A DNA stretch of 8,537 bases from contig JAEDNC010000038.1 of NCBI GenBank assembly GCA_016302705.1, forward strand, positions 1 through 8,537, written 5' to 3'. Positions 1-5,987 of the stretch are shown here, one piece after another. A program made the translations under genes and the position numbers. Below the pieces are notes generated by a model, which worked only from the letters and a program-made list of their open reading frames with translations, was not told where the DNA came from and did not search any database. Numbering within the stretch: position 1 is the stretch's first letter; each line of letters starts with the position of its first letter. The stretch comes from Bacilli bacterium. GTDB taxonomy: Bacteria; Bacillota_I; Bacilli_A; RFN20; CAG-826.

Positions 1-50
1 CGCGCTTAAATAATATATAATAATAGTTAATATTTATCAATAATAAATTT

Positions 51-84
51 AAAAAACAAAAAGGAAGTTTTTAACAACTTCCTT
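51..84 (-). terminator. Rho-independent terminator after rpsI
   Basis: On the minus strand a perfect 9-bp stem (AAGGAAGTT paired with AACTTCCTT, positions 76-84 and 61-69) with a 6-base loop is followed at once by TTTGTTTTTT (60-51). It lies 45 bases after the rpsI stop and is the expected end of the rplM-rpsI transcript. The remaining bases 1-50 are very AT-rich and show no gene or signal I can support. Confidence 0.93.
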
Positions 85-104
85 GATTTGTTTTGTCTTG
101 TGGA

Positions 105-121
105 TGATATCAAAGATATCA
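105..121. repeat. Short perfect inverted repeat between rpsI and its terminator
   Basis: TGATATC and GATATCA form 7-base arms separated by AAA. The repeat lies 8 bases beyond the rpsI stop, upstream of the main terminator stem. It could form a weak 3'-UTR hairpin protecting the mRNA end, but AT-rich repeats of this size also arise by chance. No function is claimed. Confidence 0.45.
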
Positions 122-129
122 ACTGAAGA

Positions 130-528
130 TTAACGCTTAGAGAATTGTGGAGCTTTTCTCGCTGCTTTAAGACCGTATTTCTTTCTTTCCTTTTTACGGG
201 AGTCTCTGGTAATCATACCAGCAACCTTTAAGGTCTTGCGATCGCATCCTGCTTCAAGTAAAGCGCGTGTAATGCCAAGTCTAATAGCACCGGCTTGTCC
301 TGTAAAACCACCACCACGAACTTCAGCTCTAACATCATATTTGCCTTCAGTTCCTGTTAAGACTAATGGTTGTTTTAAGTCCATTACTAAGGTTGCATAT
401 GGCATATATTCATTGACATCGCGACCGTTAACTGTAATGTTGCCTTTGCCTTCGAGAACATAAACTCTTGCGATAGATGATTTTCTTCTACCAGTACCAT
501 AGTATTGGAGATTTTCTTTCTTTGCCAT
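130..528 (-). CDS. rpsI: 30S ribosomal protein S9 (uS9)
   Basis: Component of the small ribosomal subunit; the C-terminal tail of S9 reaches towards the P-site tRNA anticodon stem-loop. The 132-residue product has the normal family length. The family hallmarks are visible: GTGRRKSSIARV near residues 11-22, the glycine-rich GGGFTGQAGAIRLGI segment near 72-86, and the basic tail ending KKYGLKAARKAPQFSKR. The ATG is preceded by a strong ribosome binding site in which the rplM stop codon TAG is itself part of TAGGAGG, 13 bases between the genes, so translation is probably coupled to rplM. It is the last gene of the rplM-rpsI unit and is followed by a strong terminator. The rplM-rpsI pairing is nearly universal in bacteria. 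Confidence 0.98.
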   Translation of the reverse strand: MAKKENLQYYGTGRRKSSIARVYVLEGKGNITVNGRDVNEYMPYATLVMDLKQPLVLTGTEGKYDVRAEVRGGGFTGQAGAIRLGITRALLEAGCDRKTLKVAGMITRDSRKKERKKYGLKAARKAPQFSKR

Positions 529-541
529 TATTTACATCCTC

Positions 542-982
542 CTAGAATTTGAGCTCTAAAACTTCTGGTTTTTGAGCTTCGTGTTTGTGATCTGGGCCAG
601 CGTAGACAAATAATTTCTTTTCGATTTGTCTTCCTAAGCGTCCTTTTGGCACCATACCATGAACACTTCTCTCAATCATTTCACATGGGAATTCTTTGAG
701 CATTGTGCCCGCAGTTCTTGTTCTAAGACCGCCATCATAGCCAGACACGTTGTAATATTTCTTGTTGTGGATTTTATCTCCAGATAAGCTCACTTTTTCA
801 GCGTTGATAATGATGACATAATCACCACAGTCAACATTTGGTGTCCATGTTGGTTTCACCTTGCCTGTTAAAACTTGAGCAACTTGGGAGACTAATCTAC
901 CTAATGGTTTGTCAGTGGCATCAACGACATACCATTTTCTTTGGATTTCATTTGCTTTTGCAATAGTAGTTTGACGTTGCAT
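542..982 (-). CDS. rplM: 50S ribosomal protein L13 (uL13)
   Basis: Large-subunit protein that binds 23S rRNA early in assembly. The 146-residue product matches the family length (about 142-148). Recognisable segments are RKWYVVDATDKPLGRL near residues 15-30, the DYVIIINAEK strand near 54-63, KKYYNVSGYDGG near 74-85, and the C-terminal MVPKGRLGRQIEKKLFVYAG followed by DHKHEAQKP. The ATG has a near-perfect AAAGGAGG ribosome binding site 9 bases upstream. The gene is transcribed with rpsI. It follows a 194-base gap holding the yebC terminator, promoter-like elements and a compact structured leader, which fits the L13 autoregulation known in Bacillota. Confidence 0.98.
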   Translation of the reverse strand: MQRQTTIAKANEIQRKWYVVDATDKPLGRLVSQVAQVLTGKVKPTWTPNVDCGDYVIIINAEKVSLSGDKIHNKKYYNVSGYDGGLRTRTAGTMLKEFPCEMIERSVHGMVPKGRLGRQIEKKLFVYAGPDHKHEAQKPEVLELKF

Positions 983-1006
983 ACAATTAATCCTCCTTTA
1001 CCAAAC

Positions 1007-1057
1007 TAACTTATTCCTTACCGGGGACTTCATTATTTTTGGCTTGTGCCGAGTTAA
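1007..1057 (-). promoter_or_regulatory. Putative L13-type mRNA leader structure
   Basis: Minus-strand RNA here can fold into a closed multi-branch element. A closing helix pairs TTAACT (1057-1052) with AGTTAG (1011-1006), including one G-U pair. Inside are a hairpin GGC-ACAA-GCC (1050-1041) and a second short stem TCC/GGA (1027-1025 with 1017-1015) with loop CCGGTAA. It lies just upstream of the rplM ribosome binding site. L13 leaders upstream of rplM are established in Bacillota as ribosomal-protein autoregulatory elements, so position and compactness fit. The stems are short and I have not matched it to the published consensus. If the nearer promoter is used, the 5' strand of the closing helix would not be transcribed. 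Confidence 0.45.
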
Positions 1058-1114
1058 ATAATATTATTTTTATCATCTTAAATCAATTAAATATTTTATT
1101 ATTTAATTTGTTAA
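1058..1114 (-). promoter_or_regulatory. Promoter region for rplM-rpsI, two overlapping candidates
   Basis: Two good sigma-A type promoters can be read on the minus strand. The distal one has -35 TTAACA (1114-1109), a 17-base spacer and -10 TTTAAT (1091-1086), predicting a start near 1079. The proximal one has -35 TTGATT (1086-1081), a 17-base spacer and -10 TATTAT (1063-1058), predicting a start near 1051. Only the distal promoter would transcribe the complete leader fold at 1007-1057. Both follow directly after the yebC terminator, so at least one is probably real. The region is extremely AT-rich, so either could be partly accidental. Confidence 0.6.
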
Positions 1115-1128
1115 CCTTCTATTTATAT

Positions 1129-1151
1129 AAAAAGAACCCTTTAGGGTTCTT
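1129..1151 (-). terminator. Rho-independent terminator after yebC
   Basis: Perfect 8-bp stem AAGAACCC/GGGTTCTT (1151-1144 and 1139-1132) with a TAAA loop, running into five T residues on the minus strand, 25 bases after the yebC stop. The plus strand reads ATTTAGTTTTTT after the same stem, so it could act in both directions, although no plus-strand gene ends here. It separates yebC from rplM-rpsI. Confidence 0.88.
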
Positions 1152-1176
1152 ATTTAGTTTTTTGATAACTAGATTA

Positions 1177-1881
1177 CTACTTAACGTTATGATAGACGTT
1201 TTGAACATCTTCAAGTTCATCAAGCATATCGATTAATTCATCGAATTTTCTCTTATCTTCTGGATCTGTAATTTCAATTGGATCATTTGCTAAGAATGTA
1301 ATTTCTGCTGTTTCAAATTCAGTGATACCCATTCCAGAAAGGACGTCTCTAGCTTGAGCGAATGCAGATGGTTCTACTAATACTTCAATAACTCCATCTT
1401 CTTCTGTAACTTCTCTAACATCGACATCACTTAAGATTAAAGTTTCTTCGACTTCATCTCTATTATTTCCGTTAAAAACTAAAACACCAGTTTCAGTAAA
1501 ATTGAAGATAACTGAACCCATATGTCCACCTTTTTTAGTAACAGTTGTTCTAACGTTAACTAAGGCTCTATTGGTGTTATCAGTTAATGTATCAATAATT
1601 AATAAGCTTCCACCTGGACCAAAGAATTCATATCTACCTTCTTCATAGCTTTCAGCGGAACCGCCTTTAGCTTTTTGAATAGCTCTTTCAATAACGTCTT
1701 TAGTAACGTGTTGGCTCTTCCATTTTTCAATCGCGGAACGTAATGCTAAGTTACTATCTGGATCAGGAACACCACTTTTTGCGGCCATGTAGATTTCTTT
1801 ACTGGCTCTCATAAATAATGCGCTTCTAGCAGCAGCAGTTGCAGCCATAGCTTTTGCTCTTACTTCGTGTGCTCTTCCCAT
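1177..1881 (-). CDS. YebC/TACO1 family protein (YeeI/YebC2-like)
   Basis: The 234-residue product is full length for the YebC/PmpR/TACO1 family. The family signature is clear: KEIYMAAKSGVPDPDSNLALRSAIEK around residues 28-53, then VIERAIQKAKGG, then the YEFFGPGGSLLIIDTLTDNTNR region and KKGGHMGS, ending LEDVQNVYHNV. The N-terminus MGRAHEVRAKAMAATAAARSA, rather than MAGHSKWANIKHRK, places it with the YeeI-type branch. Members were long annotated as transcriptional regulators. TACO1 is a mitochondrial translation factor, and recent work on bacterial YebC proteins supports a role in relieving ribosome stalling at proline-rich sequences; assigning that role here is inference. The ATG at 1881 follows AGAGG at good spacing. 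The gene has its own promoter and terminator, so it is a single-gene unit inserted between truA and rplM. Confidence 0.93.
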   Translation of the reverse strand: MGRAHEVRAKAMAATAAARSALFMRASKEIYMAAKSGVPDPDSNLALRSAIEKWKSQHVTKDVIERAIQKAKGGSAESYEEGRYEFFGPGGSLLIIDTLTDNTNRALVNVRTTVTKKGGHMGSVIFNFTETGVLVFNGNNRDEVEETLILSDVDVREVTEEDGVIEVLVEPSAFAQARDVLSGMGITEFETAEITFLANDPIEITDPEDKRKFDELIDMLDELEDVQNVYHNVK

Positions 1882-1909
1882 AAATCTTTTTACCTCTATA
1901 CGCTCAAAA

Positions 1910-1938
1910 ATAATATCACAATGTTATTTATATGAAAA
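1910..1938 (-). promoter_or_regulatory. yebC promoter with extended -10
   Basis: On the minus strand, -35 TTTTCA (1938-1933) is followed by a 17-base spacer ending TGTGA and a -10 TATTAT (1915-1910). The TG one base before the -10 gives an extended element of the TRTGN class typical of Gram-positive bacteria. The predicted start near 1903 gives a leader of about 22 bases that includes the AGAGG ribosome binding site. Confidence 0.75.
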
Positions 1939-1944
1939 TATTTT

Positions 1945-1962
1945 CTTATTTTTATAAATAAG
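1945..1962. repeat. Hairpin-forming inverted repeat between truA and yebC
   Basis: CTTATTT and AAATAAG form a perfect 7-bp stem with a 4-base loop. It lies 45 bases after the truA stop and just upstream of the yebC -35 element. On the minus strand it is followed by A residues rather than a T-tract, so it is not a standard terminator. It may mark the 3' end of the ecf-truA transcript or be AT-rich coincidence. Confidence 0.4.
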
Positions 1963-1972
1963 GGCAGCTATT

Positions 1973-1997
1973 TATGTGCGCATATGCGCGCATATAT
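1973..1997. repeat. 25-base alternating purine-pyrimidine tract with nested palindromes
   Basis: Every base from 1973 to 1997 alternates pyrimidine and purine. Within it are two overlapping perfect palindromes, GCGCATATGCGC (1978-1989) and ATATGCGCGCATAT (1982-1995). It lies 9 bases beyond the truA stop in otherwise very AT-rich DNA. Such tracts can adopt left-handed or cruciform DNA under supercoiling, and as RNA this would form a hairpin. No T-tract follows, so it is not an ordinary terminator. Confidence 0.75.
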
Positions 1998-2006
1998 CCT
2001 TATATA

Positions 2007-2744
2007 TTAATAATGAACATTTACTAATGTTAATCCATTAGCAGGTGCTTTATATGCACATATTTCTCTAGGAGAATCACTATCTAACATATCTAAGACT
2101 ATTTCTGGATCTAAATCCTTATCACAAATATGTATTGCCATTCCCACAATCATTCTAATCATATATCTCATAAAGCCATTACCCACTAAAGTGATATAAA
2201 TTAAATCCCCATGAGTGTCGACATCAATCGAATATATGTTTCTAATAAAATTAGATTCATCCTCTTCTTTAGATGTGAAATTTTTAAAATTATGTTCACC
2301 AACAAAGTAGTTTAACACTTCTCTTAATTTATCTAAATCAATCCTCTCAGGATGTAAATAGGCTGTATCATATAAGAATGGGTCTTTAGACTGAGTAAGA
2401 ATTGTATATGTATAGCACTTATTTTTAGCAGAGAATCTCGCATGAAAATCTGGGTCTACTTCCTCTATATCTTCGATCTTAATATCAGGAGGAAGCATTT
2501 GATTAACTGAATATAAAAGTCGATTTAAATCAATCTCTCGATCTTCTATATCAAAATGGAATTTTTGTCCGAAAGCGTGCACTCCTGCATCTGTTCTACC
2601 TGCTCCATAAATATTAATTTCTTGGTTACTAAAAAACTTCGAGAGAGCTTTTTCTATCTCTTCTTCTATAGTATTTACATTAGGTTGCTTTTGCCAACCA
2701 TAATACTTAGTGCCTTTATATATACAAGATGCAAATAGTCTCAT
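2007..2744 (-). CDS. truA: tRNA pseudouridine(38-40) synthase TruA
   Basis: Converts uridines 38, 39 and 40 in the anticodon stem-loop of many tRNAs to pseudouridine. The 245-residue product has the usual length. It starts with the family pattern (SCIYKGTKYYGWQKQP near residues 6-21). The catalytic motif GAGRTDAGVHA is at 47-57 with the nucleophilic aspartate at D52, followed by the FHARF region and the C-terminal GNGFMRYMIRMIVG helix. The ATG at 2744 is 9 bases beyond the ecfT stop with only a weak AAGAAAT-like binding site, so translation is probably coupled to ecfT. The ecfA1-ecfA2-ecfT-truA order is conserved in Bacillota, where rplM normally follows. Here the unit ends after truA and yebC intervenes. 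Confidence 0.97.
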   Translation of the reverse strand: MRLFASCIYKGTKYYGWQKQPNVNTIEEEIEKALSKFFSNQEINIYGAGRTDAGVHAFGQKFHFDIEDREIDLNRLLYSVNQMLPPDIKIEDIEEVDPDFHARFSAKNKCYTYTILTQSKDPFLYDTAYLHPERIDLDKLREVLNYFVGEHNFKNFTSKEEDESNFIRNIYSIDVDTHGDLIYITLVGNGFMRYMIRMIVGMAIHICDKDLDPEIVLDMLDSDSPREICAYKAPANGLTLVNVHY

Positions 2745-2753
2745 AATTATTTC

Positions 2754-3638
2754 TTAAAATAGAGGTTTTACCCCAAAAATCCAATAAATCAAATCAATCT
2801 TGATGAAATTCTTATCGATGATGATTGCAGCGAGTAAGCCACCAAAAATAACGAGTCCAATAAGTAAACCCACTAAATCATTCCAACCAAATCTTAAAAC
2901 ACGATATCTACTTCTTTTGCCATATGGATCATATCCTCTAGCCTCCATCGCATTAGATAATTCTTCACTTCTTCCAATTGCAGAAACAAATAAAGGAATA
3001 ATTAAAGAAACAATCGCTGATAACCTTTTAATTAATCCTCCGTGATTAAAATCTACTCCCCTAGAAGCTTGAGCCTTCATAATACGATGAGTTTCATCTA
3101 ATAAAGTAGGAATAAATCTTAAAGCAATACTTAAAGTCATTGCGACGATATGAGATGGGAATTTTACTAACTTAAGTGGTGTGAGATACCATTCAATCGC
3201 ATAGGTTAAATCCATCGGTTTAGTGGTGCTAGTTAATATCATCGTAATCATAATCATCATTATTAATCTAAAAATGATATAACCACTTTGATAAAATGCG
3301 TCGTAATTAACTCCATATCCTCCGATATAAAAAGCAATATGTGATGGATCGTAATTAGGATTAGGAATAAAGATATAGATGATAAGTAAAAATACAATCA
3401 TCACCCACATCGCTCCTAAAGATTTAAATAAGTTAATAAAGTTAATCTTAGAGATAATCATTGTTATCACTAAAAATAAGAATAAGAATCCAGTAAAGAT
3501 TAAAGCAGTTGACCAAGTATCCACTCGTAAGAAGATAGACACTAATAATAAAGTCATAATAAAAAGTTTATTTCGTGGATCTAGTCGATGTACAAACGTG
3601 TTAAAAGGAGAATATCGACCAAATGTTAGATTGTTCAT
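2754..3638 (-). CDS. ecfT: Energy-coupling factor transporter transmembrane subunit EcfT
   Basis: Membrane scaffold of group II ECF transporters: it joins the two ATPases to interchangeable substrate-binding S components that import vitamins or metals. The 294-residue product (family about 260-300) begins with the conserved HRLDPRNKL segment at residues 17-25. Several hydrophobic stretches follow (roughly 25-37, 44-62, 76-91, 119-136 and 250-272), with the coupling-helix signatures ASRG (191-194) and EARG (232-235) that contact the ATPases. The ATG overlaps the ecfA2 stop as ATGA and has a strong AAGGAGA site, so the genes are translationally coupled. No S component is in the window, as expected for the shared-module type encoded elsewhere from its partners; the substrate cannot be inferred. 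Confidence 0.96.
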   Translation of the reverse strand: MNNLTFGRYSPFNTFVHRLDPRNKLFIMTLLLVSIFLRVDTWSTALIFTGFLFLFLVITMIISKINFINLFKSLGAMWVMIVFLLIIYIFIPNPNYDPSHIAFYIGGYGVNYDAFYQSGYIIFRLIMMIMITMILTSTTKPMDLTYAIEWYLTPLKLVKFPSHIVAMTLSIALRFIPTLLDETHRIMKAQASRGVDFNHGGLIKRLSAIVSLIIPLFVSAIGRSEELSNAMEARGYDPYGKRSRYRVLRFGWNDLVGLLIGLVIFGGLLAAIIIDKNFIKIDLIYWIFGVKPLF

Positions 3639-4483
3639 TTGAGTATCTCCTTAAGTTGGATGAATAAATCATCCACAGTTCTTATTTTGTTTATATCAAT
3701 ATTGACATTATGGCTTTCTAATAATTTGCAGAATGAGAATAGAGGTGGAATATCTATTGAATAGTTAGATACATCTCCACTAAATAAAGTAGATGGAGAT
3801 CCTTCAAAAGCGATATTGCCTTCATTAATCACAATTACATGATCCGCGTGATTAAGGACTATCCCCATATCGTGAGTAACAATAATAATGGTTTTGCCGT
3901 TTTTATTAAGATTCACAATTAAATCTAAAATAATTTTACTTCCCAAAGGATCTAACCCTGCAGTTGGTTCATCTAAAATCAATACTTCTGGGTCGATTGC
4001 GATAATTCCGGCAATCGCCACTCTTCTTTTTTCTCCTCCTGATAATTCAAAAGGAGAACGTTTATAAAATGATTCATCTAAACCCACTAATTTAAGTGCT
4101 TCATGTGCTTTTAAAATAGCCTCATCTTCCTTATAACCATAATTCTTTAATCCAAAAGCGACATCTTTTTCCACTGTCTCTTCAAATAGTTGATATTCAG
4201 GGAATTGGAAAACAATAGAGATATGTTTTCTAAGCTCTTTTATTTTCTTAAGTTTTTTAATATCACTACTAATAACAAAATCTTTATATGTTATCTTTCC
4301 ACTTGTTGGAATAATTAATCCATTTAATGTTTGAATTAAAGTGGACTTGCCACTTCCTGTATGACCAACAATCGCTGTTATTTTATTTTCAGGTATTTGT
4401 AAAGACACATCATGAAGTGCTTCCACTTCATTAGGAGTCTTTTTTAAATAAACATAAGAAAGATGCTCTATTTTAATTGCCAT
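3635..4483 (-). CDS. ecfA2: Energy-coupling factor transporter ATPase EcfA2
   Basis: Second ATPase of the ECF module; pairs with EcfA1 to power substrate uptake through EcfT. The 282-residue ABC ATPase shows Walker A GHTGSGKST at 40-48, a Q-loop FQFPEYQLFEETVEKDV near 92-108, signature LSGGEKRRVAIAG at 147-159, Walker B VLILDEPTAGLD at 167-178 and the switch histidine in VTHD (H204). The FPExQLFExTV form of the Q-loop region and the LSGGEKRRVAIAG signature are characteristic of EcfA2. The ATG at 4483 has an AGGAGA site and lies 16 bases inside the end of ecfA1; the stop overlaps the ecfT start. All catalytic motifs are intact. Confidence 0.96.
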   Translation of the reverse strand: MAIKIEHLSYVYLKKTPNEVEALHDVSLQIPENKITAIVGHTGSGKSTLIQTLNGLIIPTSGKITYKDFVISSDIKKLKKIKELRKHISIVFQFPEYQLFEETVEKDVAFGLKNYGYKEDEAILKAHEALKLVGLDESFYKRSPFELSGGEKRRVAIAGIIAIDPEVLILDEPTAGLDPLGSKIILDLIVNLNKNGKTIIIVTHDMGIVLNHADHVIVINEGNIAFEGSPSTLFSGDVSNYSIDIPPLFSFCKLLESHNVNIDINKIRTVDDLFIQLKEILK

Positions 4484-5289
4484 AACATCTCTCCTATTTC
4501 TTCGATTGTTGTCTTTTCAGTAACTTTTAAACCAAGTTCTAAACATTTTTGTTTTAAAAGAACTTCAAAAGGAACACTTAAGTTATATTTAGAAATAACT
4601 TCTCGGTTATTAAATAATTCACTTGGTAGACAAGATAATACGATTTCTCCTTCATGAAGGAGAATAATACGATCACTTAAATATGCCTCTTCTATATCAT
4701 GAGTAATCGAGATAATTGTTAACTTAGGATTTTCTTCCCTCATCTTTTTAATGAGATTAAGAATATCTTTCTTACCGTTAGGATCAAGCATACTAGTGGC
4801 TTCATCTAATATTAAAATATCTGGTTTTCTTACTAATGCATCAGCGATTGCCACTCTTTGCTTTTGTCCACCAGAAAGGAAGCTAGGTTCCTTAGTTAAG
4901 AAATTCTCCATGCCCACTTTCGCTGCGTATTCCTTAACTAAGATTTCCATATCACTTCTAGCAACGTTGTCATTCTCTAAAGAGAAGGCAATATCATCTT
5001 CTACTGTCGCCCCAATAAATTGGTTATCTGGATTTTGGAAAACAATCGCGACTTTTTTTCTTATTTGTTGAAGATTATCTTTATCCAACGTAAGACCATT
5101 AATTAAAATCTCACCACTATCTTTGATAAGTAATCCAATCATTAATTTACATAAAGTGGATTTACCACATCCATTATGTCCAACAATAGAAACATATTCC
5201 CCTTCTTCTATATCTAGAGATATGCCTTTTAGAACTGGGGAGTTATCGGTGTATGAATATACTAAGTTTTTAATTTCAACGCTTTTCAC
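4468..5289 (-). CDS. ecfA1: Energy-coupling factor transporter ATPase EcfA1
   Basis: First ATPase of the ECF transporter. The 273-residue protein has Walker A GHNGCGKST at 37-45, Q-loop FQNPDNQFIGATVEDD at 84-99, signature LSGGQKQRVAIA at 138-149, Walker B ILILDEATSMLD at 158-169 and H-loop ITHD (H197). The FQNPDNQF Q-loop and the Walker B followed by ATSMLD are typical of EcfA1. The start is GTG at 5289, giving the family N-terminus KSVEIKNLVYSY; no ATG in the right frame fits better. I see no convincing ribosome binding site before it. A perfect TATAAT ends 7 bases upstream, so a leaderless transcript is possible. Otherwise translation would depend on the sigma gene ending 26 bases upstream. 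Confidence 0.95.
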   Translation of the reverse strand: MKSVEIKNLVYSYTDNSPVLKGISLDIEEGEYVSIVGHNGCGKSTLCKLMIGLLIKDSGEILINGLTLDKDNLQQIRKKVAIVFQNPDNQFIGATVEDDIAFSLENDNVARSDMEILVKEYAAKVGMENFLTKEPSFLSGGQKQRVAIADALVRKPDILILDEATSMLDPNGKKDILNLIKKMREENPKLTIISITHDIEEAYLSDRIILLHEGEIVLSCLPSELFNNREVISKYNLSVPFEVLLKQKCLELGLKVTEKTTIEEIGEMLWQLK

Positions 5290-5296
5290 GCTGGAT

Positions 5297-5302
5297 ATTA
5301 TA
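5297..5302 (-). promoter_or_regulatory. TATAAT -10 element directly upstream of ecfA1
   Basis: A perfect consensus -10 hexamer on the minus strand lies between the sigma gene stop and the GTG of ecfA1, with 7 bases between hexamer and start codon. Transcription from it would start at or within about one base of the GTG, giving a leaderless mRNA. No good -35 is seen at 16-18 bases, and the TG immediately before it lacks the spacer base of a standard extended -10. In AT-rich DNA the hexamer may be accidental. Confidence 0.4.
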
Positions 5303-5315
5303 CACGATATTTTGG

Positions 5316-5936
5316 TTATTCTTTAGAATTAAACAAAATAAATATTATTTTCTCCTTAATCTTTTCAATTCTATTTCTTACCGTATGATACTTTTTATCA
5401 TATTTAGAAGCTATTTCATTTATCGATTCCTCGAAGAAATAATGCTTTCTAAACATATCAACAGAGATTTCATCTAACTTGTAATAAGTAGGATTTTCCA
5501 CAATATCTCTAATTCTTTCAATTAGGACATTATTCATCGCATCTTCACTTACTTCTTCACTACAAGCAATAATCATCTCTTCTTCATAACTAGTAAGTCC
5601 TTCTTGTCTTCCTATATATGTTTTAAAACCTGAAATACTCAATGAGTTCTCTTTAATGTGTTCTTTCATATTATGTTTCGCTATGACTTGCCAATAAACA
5701 TAAAACGAACCTTTATAGTTATAGTTTTCTAACGCCACCATTAAGGAAGTAAGACCAATAGAAACTAAATCATCATATTCTGCGCCTGTTACATCCCAGA
5801 ATATTCTTTTTAAAGCACCAGCTTCTTTTCTTGACGCAATAGTAAACCTTCTTACTAATTCGTTAGATGCATCAATGTTATCGCTCTCCTTATATAGCCT
5901 TACTAGTTCTTCATTGGTTAAGAATTTTGCTTTAAT
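5316..5936 (-). CDS. SigH-like sigma-70 family sigma factor, probable AUU start
   Basis: Sigma factors direct RNA polymerase to promoters. From an ATT at 5936 the product is 206 residues, near SigH length (about 215). It reads KAKFLTNEELVRLYKE at the N-terminus, region 2.1 NELVRRFTIASR (25-36), region 2.2-2.4 AEYDDLVSIGLTSLMVALENY with GSFYVYWQVIAKHNMKEHI (52-94), and a region 4 helix-turn-helix EISVDMFRKHYFFEESINEIASKYDKKYHTVRNRIEKIKEK. The frame is open up to a TAG at 5985-5987 but has no ATG, GTG or TTG before the ATG at 5741, which would remove region 2.1 and part of 2.2. The ATT follows GAGGA with an 8-base gap. The cysS-rlmB-sigma order matches the B. subtilis sigH locus. An upstream sequencing error or a degenerating gene remains possible. 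Confidence 0.8.
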   Translation of the reverse strand: MKAKFLTNEELVRLYKESDNIDASNELVRRFTIASRKEAGALKRIFWDVTGAEYDDLVSIGLTSLMVALENYNYKGSFYVYWQVIAKHNMKEHIKENSLSISGFKTYIGRQEGLTSYEEEMIIACSEEVSEDAMNNVLIERIRDIVENPTYYKLDEISVDMFRKHYFFEESINEIASKYDKKYHTVRNRIEKIKEKIIFILFNSKE

Positions 5937-5965
5937 AAAAAAGATCCTCGCTTTCTGGAGGACCT
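5937..5965 (-). terminator. Terminator-like hairpin between rlmB and the sigma gene
   Basis: On the minus strand, AGGTCCTC (5965-5958) pairs with GAGGATCT (5949-5942) through 8 pairs including one G-U, with an 8-base loop, followed by T residues down to 5937. This is an intrinsic terminator shape located 22 bases after the rlmB stop. The 3' arm also contains GAGGA, the only plausible ribosome binding site for the sigma gene's ATT start. The hairpin could therefore both end transcripts and hide that site. Confidence 0.72.
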
Positions 5966-5987
5966 GCTTTACTAAGGTGTGGGACTA

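Noticed and set aside
1039..1236. Plus-strand frame crossing the rplM-yebC gap.
   Set aside because: It runs over a terminator hairpin, the promoter region and the antisense of yebC; low-complexity AT-rich sequence with no homology or ribosome binding site.
1982..1995. GC-rich palindrome as the truA terminator.
   Set aside because: No T-tract follows on the minus strand, so the intrinsic terminator pattern is not met.
4751..5071. Plus-strand frame of 106 codons inside ecfA1.
   Set aside because: It is the antisense of a highly conserved ATPase gene; no start signals and no recognisable protein.
5316..5741. Short 141-residue version of the sigma gene starting at the first ATG (5741).
   Set aside because: It would lack region 2.1 and part of 2.2, has no ribosome binding site, and the frame upstream encodes clear sigma homology.
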